DNA from: Sphaerolaimus hirsutus
Taxonomy: Eukaryota; Nematoda; Chromadorea; Monhysterida; Sphaerolaimidae
Length of the DNA stretch: 64,000 nt
NCBI GenBank assembly: GCA_964036195.1
Contig: OZ038459.1
Location: 9,669,206-9,733,205 of the forward strand
Direction: 5' to 3'
Within the stretch, counting starts at the first letter, position 1. The number at the start of each line of letters is the position of its first letter. Shown piece after piece: positions 22,889 to 34,352 of this stretch. Below the pieces are notes generated by a model. It was not told the origin of the DNA, searched no databases, and saw nothing but the letters and a program-made list of their open reading frames with translations. Made by a program: the position numbers and the translations under genes.

Positions 22889-23284
22889 TTAAACTTTCTT
22901 TTCATCTTCCACGCCGTCACCTTCCACACCATCATTTTCCTCCTCCAAAAATTCAGACGAATCATCGGGAGGAGCAGAACCCGACTGTTTTTTGAGGTTT
23001 TCAATTGTAGCTTTTAAAGACTCAATTTCATCGCGCGCCGCATGCAAATCAAACTGAAAATCAACACTCAGAGACTTAGAACCCTTATAGCGCAATTTCA
23101 AAGCATCATACTTTTCCTGCACTTTCTTGAGTTCCTCGAGGTGGTCGGCGGCAAGCGATTTTTTGGCAGCTTTGAGTTGACGTTTTTGCGACTTCAGAAG
23201 GTCGACCTTGGCTTCACTGTCCGCCAATTGCTTGCGCAGTGAACGAATTGTCTGAGAAAACAGACATTGTTCAACAAGGGTCAA
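22889..23284 (-). CDS. Extra coiled-coil ORF in the env position of the gypsy element
   Basis: A 131-residue frame between integrase and the 3' LTR. It is predicted to be almost entirely alpha-helical coiled coil (heptad-rich LRKQLADSEAKVDLLKSQ and LKATIENLKKQS) with a very acidic tail (DDSSEFLEEENDG). It has no signal peptide or membrane segment, so it is not an envelope. About 700 bp of further sequence between it and integrase has short open frames, one proline-rich. Function unknown; an accessory or captured protein is possible. The same frame is retained in the second element copy. Confidence 0.5.
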   Translation of the reverse strand: MTLVEQCLFSQTIRSLRKQLADSEAKVDLLKSQKRQLKAAKKSLAADHLEELKKVQEKYDALKLRYKGSKSLSVDFQFDLHAARDEIESLKATIENLKKQSGSAPPDDSSEFLEEENDGVEGDGVEDEKKV

Positions 23285-26200
23285 ATTCGTCTACTCAACC
23301 GTCAACCGAAACAGATAAATATCGATCAAAACCGAACAACTACGACTCGCGTCAACACAACTGACAGCCAAAACCCACTTAAATGTCAACTAACAACCAA
23401 AGTTCGACAAAACTTGACAAAAAGCGCCATCAACAGAAAAACGTCAAAATTGACAAAAAACGGACATTACGGTCATCCCGAGTGTCGGCCTTCAACATGA
23501 AATACTTTTCGGTGTAGTTGACCTCCGGAACCGGTACAGGAAGCCGCGGACCACTCGGAACATTCGGAACTGCCGGAAAACGCGGTGCACCCGGAAAACG
23601 CAGAGTAGCATGGTACCGCGGTGGCACTGGATGCGTTGCGTGAGAGCCAAAAATGTGTCGACCAACCACAGGAACATTTCGGACATTCAGATAATTGCGA
23701 TCCAGAGGGTTCATTGTTGATTTCGTTTTTGATTTTCGGTTTGATAAAACGAGTTACAATGTTGGAGCACCAACACACAAACACTACTAGGGAAAATCCC
23801 AGAACCAGTAAGTCAACACCACACTACTTCCGCATGTGCCATTTACTGTTGTGAAATTATTTCATCACCCGAGACCGCAGGTGCCTTCCAAACACGTCGC
23901 TGCGGAACCGAAATTGTTGAACCATCATTTTTCTTTACCAACAAATTTGGCCCAGAAATAGAAATGACCAAAAAAGGGCCTTCAAACTTGGGAGAATTTT
24001 TGTCCACCCCAAATTGTTTCACCAGAACTCTATCTCCCTCCGAAAAACGAGTCGAATGATGATTGTCAAAATACCGTTTATAAACTTCTCTGTTTTTATC
24101 ACTTTGCGTTTTAGCCATGACCCTTGCAGTTTGATGATCTAAAGTGCGTGCCGCGGAAAAAAACAGATTCCAGTGCGGCAAATGACCGAAAACCACATAA
24201 AATGCGCAGCACCCGGTCATACGATTCATCGCTAGATTACATTTCAAAGTAACCATGGGAAGTAGATCCCACCATTTGTGACTTTTGAACTCCAATAAAG
24301 AAAAAACTAAACATTCACGCAGTGTTCTATTGGCGCGCTCAACTAAACCATTTGCCGATGGGTTGTGAGACAAAACCGGTGTGTGTGAAACCCCAAAATC
24401 GTGACACAACAACTGCATTTCGGAATTGACAAACTCACTGCCCCTATCTGTCACCAACAGGTGTGGGGCCCCACAAAACATGAAAATATGTTTGTAAACC
24501 AATTTGGAAATGGACTTAGCGGTCAATGATCGCACCGGAGCCGTGATAAGATAACGCGACAAAGCATCAATGGCGACAAAAATTTTAAATTTTGAATTTT
24601 TGTCAAAATACATGATGTCCAAATGAAAAACCTCAAATGGCTGAGAGTGTGTCTGAATATCTCCCAATGGCGCTGAATTCACCCTATGAGATTTCACCGT
24701 CATACAATCAGCACATTGCTGGCAGAATTCCAAAATGTCTTGCTTCATATTAGGCCACGCAAAGTACTGACACAACAGATCAAGTGTTCTAATCTGACTC
24801 CCGTGACTTGCGTAAACACCCAAATGGGCCTGCAGCAGGCAGGCATGTTGCCAAGATTTGGGTGGCCAAATGGACAAATGACGAGACTGCACTGGTGCTC
24901 GATAATAAAGTAAATTGTCCACCAGAAAAGCATCCGGAACAGATTCTGGATCCGAATTCAACTGCAGAATGACATTACGCAACTCCGCGTCATTTTCTTG
25001 AATAGCTCTCCAGTCAATTTCGGTTTGAATGGAGACCACGGGTTCGGAACGCGCTCCCCTACCTGCGCAAGCAGTGGCCAAAGGCATGGGTTGTCCATTA
25101 ACGATTTCTGCTGGTTTATCTAGTTCACGCTCACCAAACTCCGGTTCGTCAATTGGATTGCGAGATAGCGCGTCCGCCACAGAATTTTGGATGCCGGGTC
25201 TGTGGACAAATGACGTCACTTTGTCCTGGACAAACATCGCCCACCTCTCCAACTTACTGTGATGAGGTGACCTGAGCACTTGTTGTATTCCGGAATTGTC
25301 AGTTATGACCACCACACGCTGTCCTTCCACATAATCAGCTAGTCTGCGCAGCGCCCAGCAAATACACAACGCTTCCAAGGACGCCGCCGAGTAGGAGGTG
25401 TGAGGGTGAGATAATCTCTTGGAAATATACGAGATGGGATGCAATTTATCATCATCTCCATACTGGGACAACACAGCGCCCAGTCCCAGAATACTGGCGT
25501 CTGTCTCAAGGACGAATCCCCTTAGATCATCGAAAACTGGATGCGCCAATACAGGGGCTGTGGACAACAAATGTTTGAGGGTGTCCCAGGATGCCAACAT
25601 GTCCTCTGACCATTCAAAAGGTGTATTCCCCGTCTTGGGAAAATGACCCCTCAGCACGGAATACAATGGAGCGGCAATACGACTAAAATTCGGGATGAAA
25701 TGAGAGTAATAAATACACTTGCCCAAAAATCTTCGCAAGTCCTGTTTGGTATGGACCTTGGGCTGTTCAAGCACCGCCCTATACCGCGCCGGAGCTGGAA
25801 AAATGCCTTCAGAAGACACTTCGTGCCCCAAATACTTCAACTTTGCATCAAAAAACTTGCATTTTGCAGGTTGAATTTTCAGATTAGCCCAACGCAAACG
25901 AGATAACACCTTCTCCAGATGGGTAAAATGCTCAGAGATCGAAAAACTGCTGCAAAGAATGTCGTCAATGTACGCCCTGATCCATGGAGATGAGGGATTA
26001 TCATTCAAACCTGATAAAATTAGACTCATGAGGCGGGAAAAAGTCGCACCGGCATTCACAGTACCGAACGGCATTCTCGTGTATCTAAACTGACCGAGCG
26101 AGCACACAAAACGAGGTACGTTCCCTCGTTGATTCATCCGCCAGCGGCACATTGTAGTAACCATGACGTATGTCAAGCGCAGTGAACACTTTGCGCCCCG

Positions 26201-29200
26201 AGAATTCAGAGAGTAATTCACCAATGCGCGGCAGAGGAAACGAATCGATTTTTGTTATCAAATTGACCAACTTGAAATTGACACAAAACCTAAAATCAGA
26301 TGTGCCCTTGGGCGCGATTGTGATCGGCGAAGCCCATGCCCCATTAAATGGCTCAATGATTCCCTCGCGGAGCATCGACGCTATCGTTTTATGAATAAAC
26401 TCTTGCCTGCTCCTTGCCTCATAGCGGGCAGCTTGCTTAATGGGAGGTTGAGTTGGATCCGTGATGATTTTATGAGAAAGTAGTGTTGTTTTGCCCACAT
26501 CATAATCATCACAGCTGAACACGTCATGATACTCCGAAATCAACTTAAAAAATCGCTCTTTTTCCGCTTCAGACAAATCTAGTTGCAAATCATTCTTCAA
26601 CTGGTTCCAAATGTGGGCTGCCCGTTTTTCTGGTGTCTTTGGAATAGGAGACTCTTCACCGCCAGACAAAGGAGGGTTTGGCAGTTCCACTGAGGCCGCG
26701 CAGACTTGTGCTGAAATTTTCTCGCGCCCCACTATCCCAAAACAAGCAAGCCCATTCGAATCTCCGAAAATTCCCGAAAACATTTTTCCCGGGACATGAA
26801 TTGCTGATTGAGGATATACTTCACACTTTGCAATAGTAGCCCCAGCTGCAAGAGTGACGGGAAAATCATTATCATTGAACAAACACAAGGAATATTTGAC
26901 ATTTTTGTGAATTGGCACCACAGTATTATACATCGCCAGACCGTGAAAAGGTGTATCAACGTTTGACAGCACCAAAACCGAATTTTCCCACACTGAACGC
27001 GCCACTGAAGGAGGGCGTGACGGAATCACAAACTTTTTGCTATACATACTTTTCGCTGGAACAAACACCGAATCTGTGGCATTCACCAGCTGCGAGAAAA
27101 CAATTTTAAAATTTGATTCATTAAGCATCGCTTGTTCGCTCACTTGAGGGTGCTCGCTGGGCAACGGTGCAGAACAATTATGCTCAAGAATAACTGGAAT
27201 GAGCCAAGACAATTTCAAAAAACTCAACAAATCCGTACCAATAAATATTTCAGACAACGCGTCTTCACTGCAATTCACTAAAAATGTCGAGAGAACTTTC
27301 CGCTTCACTTTATCAATGGGGGACACGTGAACCACAAACAACTTCACTTCAAACAACTCCCCTTCTGTAGTTTGCCCATTTACCGTATCCAACCTAACCG
27401 TGGACTTAACCATTGTATCCAAAAGCTTTTCCCCACATTCAGAGGCAATTTTTCTTAGTAGAGCGATAGGTATCAGGGAACGTGTGCACCCACTGTCAAG
27501 AAGTACACGGCATGGAACTGATTGTAACTCGACAGTGGCATAGGGCAGTGGACCATTATTTGCTTTTACAGAAACACATAGTTGTTGGTTGCCACCCGCT
27601 TTACTGAACGCGTTAAAACCATACGGCGACTGTACTGCACCAAATGTGCCGAAATCATGCAAAACGGATTTACATAATTCACCAGAAATCAAAAACGACT
27701 GACTAGTAGAATGATCAGAATGATCAGATTTTTGCTCTGACTTTTCACTTGGCAGTGTCGTCACTGCTGAACACGCTGTCGAAGAATTCGCCCACTTTAT
27801 TTCCGCAGTGTTCTGTAGTAAAATAGGCAAGGAATGCATGAATTTGTTTTGCCACTCCAACAATTTACCTGGGTCTTGGTTGTAGAGTTGTGCCACTCGA
27901 TGGTGAAACTCAGTGACAAAAACAGCGCATGGATCGTCTTCTGGAGGAATTTCATTTACGAACGATGCGTCGACTTCTCCATGAGCTGGATTGACGACAT
28001 TCTCAACTGAATTAATTTGTGCGTGTTTCGCAGAAACGAGATTGCGTGAAGTGGGATTATCATGTGTCATTTGTGGGCCAACCCGCTTCACCTGTCCATA
28101 TCCCTCCGCACGATCGCTAGACAGAACTATGCGTGTCACAGGGGCACTATTTGAGGCACGCTCTTTCTCTATTTGCAACATGCGACACTGACTAATGCGA
28201 TGTCCATGGTGTCCTGCGCGGGGGCACCAGGGGTCTGTTGAAGACTGTAGCATTTGACGCACATTCGGCGTGCGTGACATGTTTGTTTTCGGGTTGACAT
28301 TTGACACCGGAGACACTTTCGTGAACTCAGCAAAATAATCTTCCACCAGGCAAATCACTTCAGACATGGAAACTGCTTGAACTGAGAATTGTTTTTTAAA
28401 ATTCGCCATGACAAATTTGTCGTAACGCGCTGTGTCATAGCGCGCCCAAAACTTTGCCGACACCAAACCCTCTACGCAAGCCCTTGATCCACCTACACTG
28501 TTTTTCAATTCTGACGGAATTTTGGACAAGAGACGCAAATAGAATTCCGTCAATGTTTCAGTTTTCGACATCGCCGTATGATCCCATTCAACCATGGTGT
28601 ACCCCTTAATGCGCTCGCGATATATATCATTCAAAGATTTCATGACCAGGGCATGATCCGAAAGTTTTTCGCGTTGAAACAATGTTCCTAATACCCGGAA
28701 AGCATCACCAGCCAATTTGGTTGAAAAAACATCTTGCCAAAAATGCGACAACAATTTCGGGTCAGAAATAGACGATGCCGTGGACTCCACTTGTCGCTTC
28801 CACTCAGAAAACCTTACAGCATCATTCTTGCCACGAAATACCCCGATTTTCTCCAACAAATGTGGCTTAATCAACATCCAGCGATGAAGCAATATTTCAC
28901 TCGACACCGGCGAACTGAAAACGTCATCAATTACCGTTTTTCTATCAGCCGAAACTTTTTCCGGGTTTTCAGATGTAGCAGTTGATCGGTCGACATCGAC
29001 CACAACTGGAGGAATGACCTTATTGACTTTCGACAATGATTCGAGATGAGAAGAATTGTCAACCGCCCCAACTGACTTATCGACCACAACTGTTTCCATA
29101 GCCAACTTCTCCATGACCTTCTCAAAAAGCTGTTCCATGCGCGAAATACGATTTGACAGAGCATCAACAGACAACTTCAACGAATCAGAATCCTGAGCGA

Positions 29201-29865
29201 GCGGAGAGCGATTGATGTCATCAGCACATGGCAACAGAGGATTGTCCATCACGTAATGATGTCCAGTGAATCCATCCACAAAATCTATTTCCGACAATTT
29301 GCGCCCCGCTGGGCATGCAGAAGAGTGCAACAAAAACGGTACTTTGGGATGGGGCAATAAATATTCAGAAGTCAGTACCGTAACCGCGGTTTGCATCGGT
29401 ACCGGTGAATTATGTGCCTTGAAAACTTCCAAAGTGGGTGCATGTCTCGCCATAAAATGAGGTGGGGGTACAGACAAATTTAAAGAATGAGAACTAGCCC
29501 CCTCATGATTCACCCGGATTGGCGGCAACACAAATGCGGAAATCGGAAAACGCGAGTGTCCACCCCGCTCACCAGAGAGAGTTCCCGGCAAATTGACATC
29601 CGCCAACACTTGATCCGCGGGTTGCCAGCTTACCGCAGGGCTGCCCAATTGGTAACGCGGTGATCGCCAGGCACTTTGCAGCCCCTCGGCCTGAAGCTGA
29701 CGCTCGGCGGCCGAGTCGGGATGAAAATTGGAAATAGGATTTGAAGGGTGAGCCCTAGTATGGCGACGTTGTCCAGAGACATTCGAAGAAAGCGATTCCG
29801 ACATCGAGAAAAGAAAACTGACATCGACTGGGTCCTTTTGAAGAAACACAGGTCGTCCACCACTT

Positions 29866-30015
29866 TGCTGACTTATGTTACTTGCGGTTTGACCAAGCAG
29901 TGCAAATGTCGATGGTTGATGTTGTTGTTTTATTCTCGAGTCCTGATACGTGCTTACGCATCACATTAAATAACAGAAATCTAGCAATCACAACAATGTG
30001 CGCTTCACATCAACA
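29866..30015 (-). repeat. 5' LTR of gypsy element copy 1
   Basis: 150 bp, TG...CA bounded. The right flank (atatt) does not match the left flank of the gypsy (cactt), so no simple target duplication is visible. Confidence 0.88.
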
Positions 30016-30038
30016 ATATTATGATGAAAAAACTGTAA

Positions 30039-30515
30039 GGCAGTGTTTACACGGATTCCCTGTGACGACAAAAATTGTGATTTTGTCAACCATGTTTTTG
30101 GGTGAAAACCAATAAGTAGATCAATTGGACGCCTCAATTGATCATTATTTGATCGACCCCATTAGATGGAACAATAATTAATTTTTATAGATTACGCAAT
30201 AATGCACAACAGATAATGTATTTTTTTTCTTGTCGTAGCTTTGTCGGAGGGTTTGTTCTACTGTTCTACGCGGCCTCACTAGCAAGGCCGTGTAGAACAA
30301 ACCCTCCGACAAAGCTACGACAACAAGAAAAAAGTGTGATCTAGTGTGCGTGATAAGGGAAATTATGGAATTTGATGTATGCCCCAGGCAGTGAAGCTGG
30401 CACAATCACAAACAATTGAGGCATCACACATGTAATATATTTCACGTTGATTCCACAAGAACAGTTATAAAAATTGCATTTTTTGTCGTCACCGCAATTC
30501 CGTGTAAACGCCGCC
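30039..30515. mobile_element. Harbinger-like MITE with internal cruciform, copy 1
   Basis: Termini GGCAGTGTTTACACGGA and complement of GGCGGCGTTTACACGGA, extended by GTGACGACAAAAA. TAA target duplication at 30036-30038 and 30516-30518. Inside is a strong hairpin, arms 30223-30261 and 30291-30332 (GTCGTAGCTTTGTCGGAGGG and its complement), probably a second palindromic insertion. Confidence 0.75.
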
Positions 30516-30574
30516 TAAAATTTTTGGTTCATTTTACCGATGGCTTATGGTAGGTTTCGTTACTGAGTGTGATG

Positions 30575-31648
30575 CAGAGTTGGAAAAACGTATTTACGTT
30601 TACCCGAAATACCCGGTTATTCGGGTATTTATATTTACGTTTACGTTTACGTTTTCCAAAAATACCATTACGTTTTGTTACGTTTTCCTGACCAAAATAC
30701 CCGGGTACTAGGGAAAACGTAAAAATTATGATATTTAGTAGTTTCTTAGTGGCCGCGCCCTCAGACGGAAATCACATTTCCATGATTTCTCTACAGATTT
30801 TAATCATTGAGCACATAAAATGATCAGAATGCTGTGGCGATCCCATTAGTGCAGCGATTGGGATGATCACAAACAATAGCTAAAACATTTTATAAACTCC
30901 AATACATAGTCACCATTGTCTACCGACCATAGTCGATGCCGCACAGAGAATGTAGGTAACTGTATTTTGTCATAAATGGACAACAAATTATGAACAAAAT
31001 AGTGAAAGAAATGCCATTTTAATGATTAAAAATTCAACACAATTACATTTACTCTCTCCAGATAGGTGTGGCAGATTTCACAGTATATTTGATGGAGTGT
31101 TTTTTCAAAAAAGACTAAAAACAGTTTTAAAAGTTTCAATGCACTGAAATTACTGTCTGTTCCCATTACATTGGTGGCTGTAGAGTGACCGTTTAGCCAT
31201 GGGCTTGTGAAATTTGCTAAAATAATCAATTTGGGATCAGAATAATTTGAATGAAAATTATGTATCAGATTTAATTACAAAAACGTGTAATTTTTGTTCA
31301 ATATTTATGTTTATCTCATCGCTGTTTGTCCATTATCATTAATGATAATGTTATTGATAATTGTTATAGTTGTCTTACTCATGTTATTGATTATGGTGAG
31401 CATGTAGTGCTAAAAACATGAAGATATTGCATGGAAATAAGTGATTGTTCCATCCAAAGGTGAAAATAGTGGTATTTTGCAAAGCAGTGGCAAATATGAC
31501 ACATAACATTTTTACGTTTACGCTTTTTTTACGTATTCCTTGGTATTTTAAAAATACCTTACGTTTTAGTATTTATACTTTTGATTTGGAAAAGGTATTT
31601 ACGTTTACGTTTACGTTTTCTAAAAATACCAGTATTTGTACAACTCTG
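30575..31648. mobile_element. hAT-like element, ACGTTTACG-word family, copy 2
   Basis: Ends CAGAGTTGG and CAACTCTG with exact 8-bp duplication gtgtgatg at 30567-30574 and 31649-31656. The core at 30740-31150 is the inverse of that in 5826-6906 and homologous to 905-1492. Terminal zones carry ACGTTTACG words and GGTATTTTAAAAATACC. Confidence 0.88.
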
Positions 31649-31656
31649 GTGTGATG

Positions 31657-32100
31657 TCCGCCGAGTATGATACCTAGCAAAGAGGATACAATATATACAT
31701 ACGTGAAAAAGTATGATTTATTAAACATTTAAAATGGATACCCATTTTTCAAATGTCAACTGTAATTGAGTAGGTAATTACGGCACTCGTGTTGTAAACG
31801 AGAGGTGCAAATTCTAATACCGTCAATCTCAGTGCAAATTTTGCACTTTTTCTCTATGCTTAAATAATAAACATTAGGAACAACATCATGAAGAATCTCA
31901 CGATGTTATCGGACAAATTACAATTGTGCCTGTGACCAGCACTTTCTGTCATTCTCAACAAATCAATTGCATTAAAATTTCAATAGGGGGACTCTGAATA
32001 TGAATCTGCTTCACGCAAAAAATAGATAATAAATAACGAAGATCATGTGACATTCGACTGGGCTTATTCCTACTGAAAGAATTGCAAATGTGAAACCACC
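31657..32100 (+). promoter_or_regulatory. Putative upstream region of gene 2 (copy 1)
   Basis: No exon or intact element. An AT-rich TATA-like AATAAATAA lies at about 32028-32036, roughly 65-70 bases upstream of the start codon, with a pyrimidine-flanked possible initiator near 32065. Start context is accaccATGA. Proposed only from position and composition. Confidence 0.3.
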
Positions 32101-32210
32101 ATGAAGTTAATAAACAGTGTGACATGTCTGTGCCTACTATCAGTTGCTTTCAAATCCACAACTGCTGGGCAGTCAACAGACTACGATGTTGGAAGAAGTG
32201 AAAGACAAAG
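32101..32210 (+). CDS. Gene 2 exon 1 (signal peptide), copy 1; now upstream of gene 1 exons
   Basis: ATG followed by MKLINSVTCLCLLSVAFKST, a classic signal peptide (basic n-region, hydrophobic core, small residues TTAG before QSTDYD). A donor AAAG/GTCTATG at 32210 gives a 110-nt coding exon ending in phase 2, as the downstream acceptors require; GTCTAT is a weak donor. A hAT-type end (CAGGGGTGGCC) starts at 32228. In this copy the partner exon 2 was removed by the duplication junction, and the next plus-strand exons are D' (37546) and C' (38863), both phase 2. The exon could be spliced to them or be dead. Identical to 49863-49972. Confidence 0.62.
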
Positions 32211-32227
32211 GTCTATGCCTGGGCCAC

Positions 32228-33000
32228 CAGGGGTGGCCAGTGTTTTTTTAAAGGTTTTTTAAAACTATTTTTTAAATACAAGCATCGAAACCATTTTTTT
32301 TAAACAACATTTTTTATTCAAAAATCGGTTTGATGCTTGCATTTTTTTAAACAAGGTTTTTTTATTTAAAAAACGGTTTGATGCTTGCGTTTTTTTATTT
32401 TTTATTTTTAAGAACATTTTTTATTTTTAAGAAACCGGAGATGATTTTTTGGTACCATCTCCTGGACCCCCCCCCCCCCCGCCCAAAAAAAAAATCTTTG
32501 AGAAATTTTTGGAGGTATCTTTGAGAAATTTTGCCCCTATATCCAATTCAATTTCACTCACCTTCTAAACCTTGAAAAGCCGATCTATTGAAACCCTGTA
32601 ACCCCAAAAAACGTTCTTAGTATTTATGCTCTGGAGGAGCAATTTATTATCTATACAAACCTCTGTGGGGGTCCAAATCCACAAGACTACTGCTGCTGTC
32701 ACTTGCCTATAAATTGGGGGTGCTGATGTTTGTGTAGATGGGCATAGGGATGGAAAAAATGTTGTTTTTTCAATGACCCCATTTTTCAAACTTCAGACAA
32801 GTGGCAGTACTTTATAATGCTATGTAAATAGCAGTAGAATTACTGTGGAGCCATCAGTGATCCAATAAGCATAATAAGTATTGATTTCTACCAAAGAATA
32901 AATTGTTATATCAACTTGTTACATAAATATATATATCGCCTCTCATCAATTGTTCATGACTTGAAGTGAAGTTGGGCATGGAATAGTGCTTACATAATGT
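32228..33000. mobile_element. hAT-type end CAGGGGTGGCC, poly(T)/GGTTTGATGCTTG words, and old repeat
   Basis: CAGGGGTGGCCAGTG at 32228 is a typical hAT terminus; the matching right end is not found. It is followed by TTTTTTAAAAC words and inverted words AAGCATCGAAACC / GGTTTGATGCTTGC to 32400. From about 32560 a diverged dispersed repeat resembles 1915-2030 (CCTTGAAAAAGCC...GGAGTAGCAATT). In this copy a 5.1-kb segment has been lost near 32300. Confidence 0.5.
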
Positions 33001-33002
33001 TA

Positions 33003-33743
33003 CTAGCAGGATTCTCTCCGACCTTCGGTCGGGTTTATCATGTTTTACTATACTTTAACAAATACTAATGGACACTTGTTACCACATCAATTATGAATCC
33101 CTTTGAAAATAAAGCCCACGGGGTCCACCATATAAATATTTGCTAGTTTTTCCCATTGCTTTCTATTTCGGCCTATGGTAATGTCGTGTCAAAACTGGTG
33201 CATTATCTACGCCACATAATAAGACCCCATTATTTGAAATATTGTAAGCACAAGGGGTTCTTTTTAAAATTTATGGTAATGTAGTGACACGATGCAGTGC
33301 AAATTACCATCAGCAATATCAGAAACCCCTGTAGTCACTGTATCAAAAAACCCACATGGATCATGTCATGATTTGTAATTTGGTATTGTTATTGTTTGTA
33401 TTGTTGGTACATTACATATTGCTTTTCTAAAAACATGACTAGCATGCGGGCAAGCTGAACTATAAGATATGGAAGTCAAAAGTGGAGGTATAGAAGTCCA
33501 AAGTCAGCACTCAATCCTCAAGCACTCGATTCTTTTCCATCTAACCCATACAGAGCCCATGGTTGGATATCTTATAGTTCAGCTTGCCCGCATGAAAAAC
33601 TGGCAAATAATTAGATGGTGGACCCCGCGGGCTTTATTTTCAAAGGGATTCATAATTGATGTGGTAACAAGTGTCCATTAGTATTTGTTAAAGTATAGTA
33701 AAACATGATAAACCCGACCGAAGGTCGGAGAGAATCCTGCTAG
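33003..33743. mobile_element. Foldback element with two inverted Helitron-like ends, copy 1
   Basis: Arms of about 150 bp are near-perfect inverted repeats starting CTAGCAGGATTCTCTCC, each with the hairpin CCGACCTTCGGTCGG. TA flanks both sides (33001-33002, 33744-33745). Each end read outward is hairpin, CCTGCTAG, T, as in Helitron 3' termini. The interior contains two diverged units of the 130-bp satellite of 12491-13960 and a second inverted pair near 33450-33590. Confidence 0.65.
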
Positions 33744-33827
33744 TACAGTTATATATGCCTATAAACACATCTACATCTACGTAAATGTTCGATTTTTCTA
33801 CGTCTGCGTATGCGGAATTTCCGAAAA

Positions 33828-33945
33828 TTTCTGGCGAAATAATAGACCCCCCCTCGAATCAACCCCCCCCCTCGAATTATCCCCCCTCAAATTTTGCTGG
33901 CGAAATAATAAACCCCCTGGGGGTATTTCGAGGTAATACGGTACA
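33828..33945. mobile_element. C-run element
   Basis: From GGCGAAATAATAGACCCCC to TATTTCGAGGTAATACGGTA. Confidence 0.65.
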
Positions 33946-34117
33946 TTGTTATTTGCTTTTTTTTGCTGTCATCAGTCTGAATGGGTTTGATATGGTGTGT
34001 GAAAAATAACATCCTGCACACTTCATTGAACTGTTTCATAAAATTAATGGTTGTGTAGTGAAAAGGCCACTCAGTTTACGAGATTTGCTGCCAGTTATGA
34101 CAGCGCAATTTTCCATT

Positions 34118-34320
34118 CTATGGCGCTTTTTTGGCGCTTTTAAAAAAACTAGCGCCAATGGCGCCACTGGAGAATAGCGCCAAGCGCCAAAAGCGCCATG
34201 GCGCTTTTCGGAAGCACAGCACCAAGCGCCAATGGCGCCAGAGCATTTTAGCGCCAAGCGCCAAAAGCGCCATGGCGCTTTTTGCTTTGGCGCTAGTGCC
34301 ATGGCGCTTTTACATCACTA
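34118..34320. mobile_element. Right terminal module of a GGCGCTT hAT-like element (left end lost)
   Basis: GCGCC word array ending TTTTACATCACTA followed by tccataac. In copy 2 the same right end (57238) pairs with a left end at 51541 carrying the same 8-bp duplication; here the left part is missing because of the deletion near 32300. Confidence 0.72.
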
Positions 34321-34338
34321 TCCATAACACTTGCAGGC

Positions 34339-34352
34339 TCGTATAACCACGA
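34339..34352. other. Duplication junction filler
   Basis: Fourteen bases, TCGTATAACCACGA, between the end of copy 1 (position 34338 equals 57256) and the start of copy 2 (34353 equals 16588). They match neither flank, as in end-joining with inserted bases, or an assembly join. Confidence 0.8.

Larger units (their letters stand above)
22657..30015 (-). mobile_element. Ty3/gypsy-type LTR retrotransposon, copy 1
   Basis: A 7.36-kb fossil on the minus strand. LTRs of 150 bp are at 29866-30015 (5') and 22657-22806 (3'); they differ at two positions. A putative primer site TGGTGGACGACC follows the 5' LTR and a purine tract GAGGGGGGAA precedes the 3' LTR. Parts in order: a long gag with coiled coil (about 29130), capsid-like region (28900-28400) and zinc-knuckle-like segment (about 28200); aspartic protease with DSG (about 27500); reverse transcriptase with YIDD (26450-25750); RNase H (25560-25150); integrase with HHCC and DDE-type regions (24850-24250). 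It looks nearly whole, with about one break. The order RT-RNase H-integrase places it in Ty3/gypsy. It was present before the segmental duplication. Confidence 0.93.
16588..34338. repeat. Segmental duplication, copy 1 (17.75 kb)
   Basis: Matches 34353 onward with offset 17765, then 17762 after a 3-bp length change, to about 32300; the remainder (32310-34338) matches 55228-57256 with offset 22918. Only about a dozen differences are visible, for example at 18392/36154, 31810/49568 and 34294/57212. Begins within the satellite array and ends two bases into gene 2's exon 2. Confidence 0.92.
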
